A stretch of DNA of 64,000 bases from Adenophora triphylla var. japonica (lineage: Eukaryota > Streptophyta > Magnoliopsida > Asterales > Campanulaceae). How positions within the stretch are numbered: the stretch's first letter is position 1; each line of letters begins with the position of its first letter. Below are positions 63,519 through 64,000 of this stretch, piece by piece. Under the pieces are notes generated by a model that worked only from the letters and a program-made list of their open reading frames with translations, was not told where the DNA came from and ran no database searches. The DNA lies in contig JAFEMH010001246.1 of the NCBI GenBank assembly GCA_022495995.1, positions 248,001 through 312,000 on the forward strand, given 5' to 3'. Both the position numbers and the translations under genes were made by a program.

Positions 63519-64000
63519 TCTTCTTTTTTGCAATTACTCTAGGTCCTAAATCAGTGGATCCCGACACTACGTCTATAGACCCCTCATTTTAACCTGTACA
63601 TCGCCTTCCCGGGATGGACAATCCCGAGCGAGGGTCCTACAGAGCAAGCGGATTCCACCAAGAAAAAGGAAAAGTGAACTTAGGGGCTAGCTGGTCATGC
63701 AAACTTTTGACGCATATGCCATGCAGGTCACGGTCAGGGTCAACATCCTCGAGTTAAGGCGAAAAATCGTGCCAAATTTCGGCATGACCTCTCTTTGACT
63801 CGCTTTCGCGAGGGGCCTTAGCTCTTGGCATTGGTCAAGTTGTGACTGGCATTGTTCATGCGTTAAAGGTTTTATGACACTGCGTCACACTGAACCTTCG
63901 GGTATATTTTTAACACGGTTCTGCGTCAAAGTCAAAGCCAAAAGCTAAGACTCCGGGTCAAGAAACGACCTTTGATCTCAACTTTTAAGTTCTGACTTGT
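63519..64000 (-). promoter_or_regulatory. Element G leader with conserved stem-loop block
   Basis: On the minus strand it matches the leader blocks of A and D (GAGGGGTCTATAGACGTAGTG against GAGGGGCTTATAGACGTAGTG). CTGTAG-ACCCTC (63642-63630) can pair with GAGGGGT-CTATAG (63585-63573), enclosing a perfect CGGGAT/ATCCCG hairpin. Further upstream (63700-64000) it is CG-rich leader without a gene. Confidence 0.72.

Larger units (their letters stand above)
1..64000 (-). mobile_element. Element G: outermost Tat-lineage Ty3/gypsy retrotransposon, split into three pieces
   Basis: Three minus-strand blocks join into one element once the insertions are removed: leader (64000-63519), gag to protease (28100-24674) and the protease-RT linker (1138-1). 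Both junctions are proven by 5-bp target duplications (ATTGC for element C, ACGGC for element A). The Gag zinc knuckle of the form CX2HX4HX4C, the protease motif VDNG and the leader shared with elements A and D place it in the Tat lineage. The reading frames are broken many times, so it is old and inactive. The LTRs, RT, RNase H and integrase are outside the window. Confidence 0.85.

Overview
The window is plant nuclear repeat DNA, almost certainly pericentromeric or other heterochromatin of a flowering plant (probably a eudicot; the species cannot be named). I see no intact host gene. Essentially every base belongs to one nest of transposable elements, and each insertion can be read from its terminal repeats and target-site duplications (TSDs).

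Layout. The outermost element (called G) is an old Tat-lineage Ty3/gypsy retrotransposon on the minus strand. Its pieces are the 5' leader (64000 to 63519), gag and protease (28100 to 24674) and the protease-RT linker (1138 to 1); its LTRs and RT lie outside. Two insertions split G. (i) Element A, a Tat/Ogre-type element on the plus strand, 1139-24673, TSD ACGGC. It carries RT, RNase H, archaeal-type RNase H, integrase and two spliced antisense genes. It is itself split in the integrase N-terminus by element B (8010-15348, TSD GTCAC), a non-autonomous Athila-like element holding a broken piece of a PPR gene. (ii) Element C, an Athila-like three-LTR array, 28106-63513, TSD ATTGC.

Within C, the first LTR received a hAT-type DNA transposon E (28899-42911, TSD ATTATCAT), which carries exons and an intron of an XB3-like ankyrin-repeat gene. 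E was then split by element D (29293-42207, TSD CCATC), a gag-only Tat element with very long tandem-repeat arrays. The third LTR of C received element F (52076-63050, minus strand, TSD CTTAC), an internally deleted Tekay/Del-type chromovirus, which in turn holds a solo LTR S (58190-59549, TSD CTTTC). Nesting reaches four levels. LTR pairs look nearly identical by eye, so A, B, D and F are probably recent.

How the parts work together. A, D and G are Tat-lineage elements sharing a tRNA-Arg-type primer site (A, D), a structured leader just upstream of gag, and a CX2HX4HX4C Gag zinc knuckle (D, G). B and C are Athila-like, share a tRNA-Asp primer site and lack pol, so both would need a helper. 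F uses an initiator-Met primer site and keeps its chromodomain but has lost RT and integrase cores. The most interesting signals are non-coding. A two-stem RNA structure is conserved with compensatory changes between the 3' regions of B and C. A hairpin at the extreme 5' end of the B and C LTRs also covaries. A stem-loop leader is shared by A, D and G. No CRISPR, defence, tRNA or rRNA system was found.
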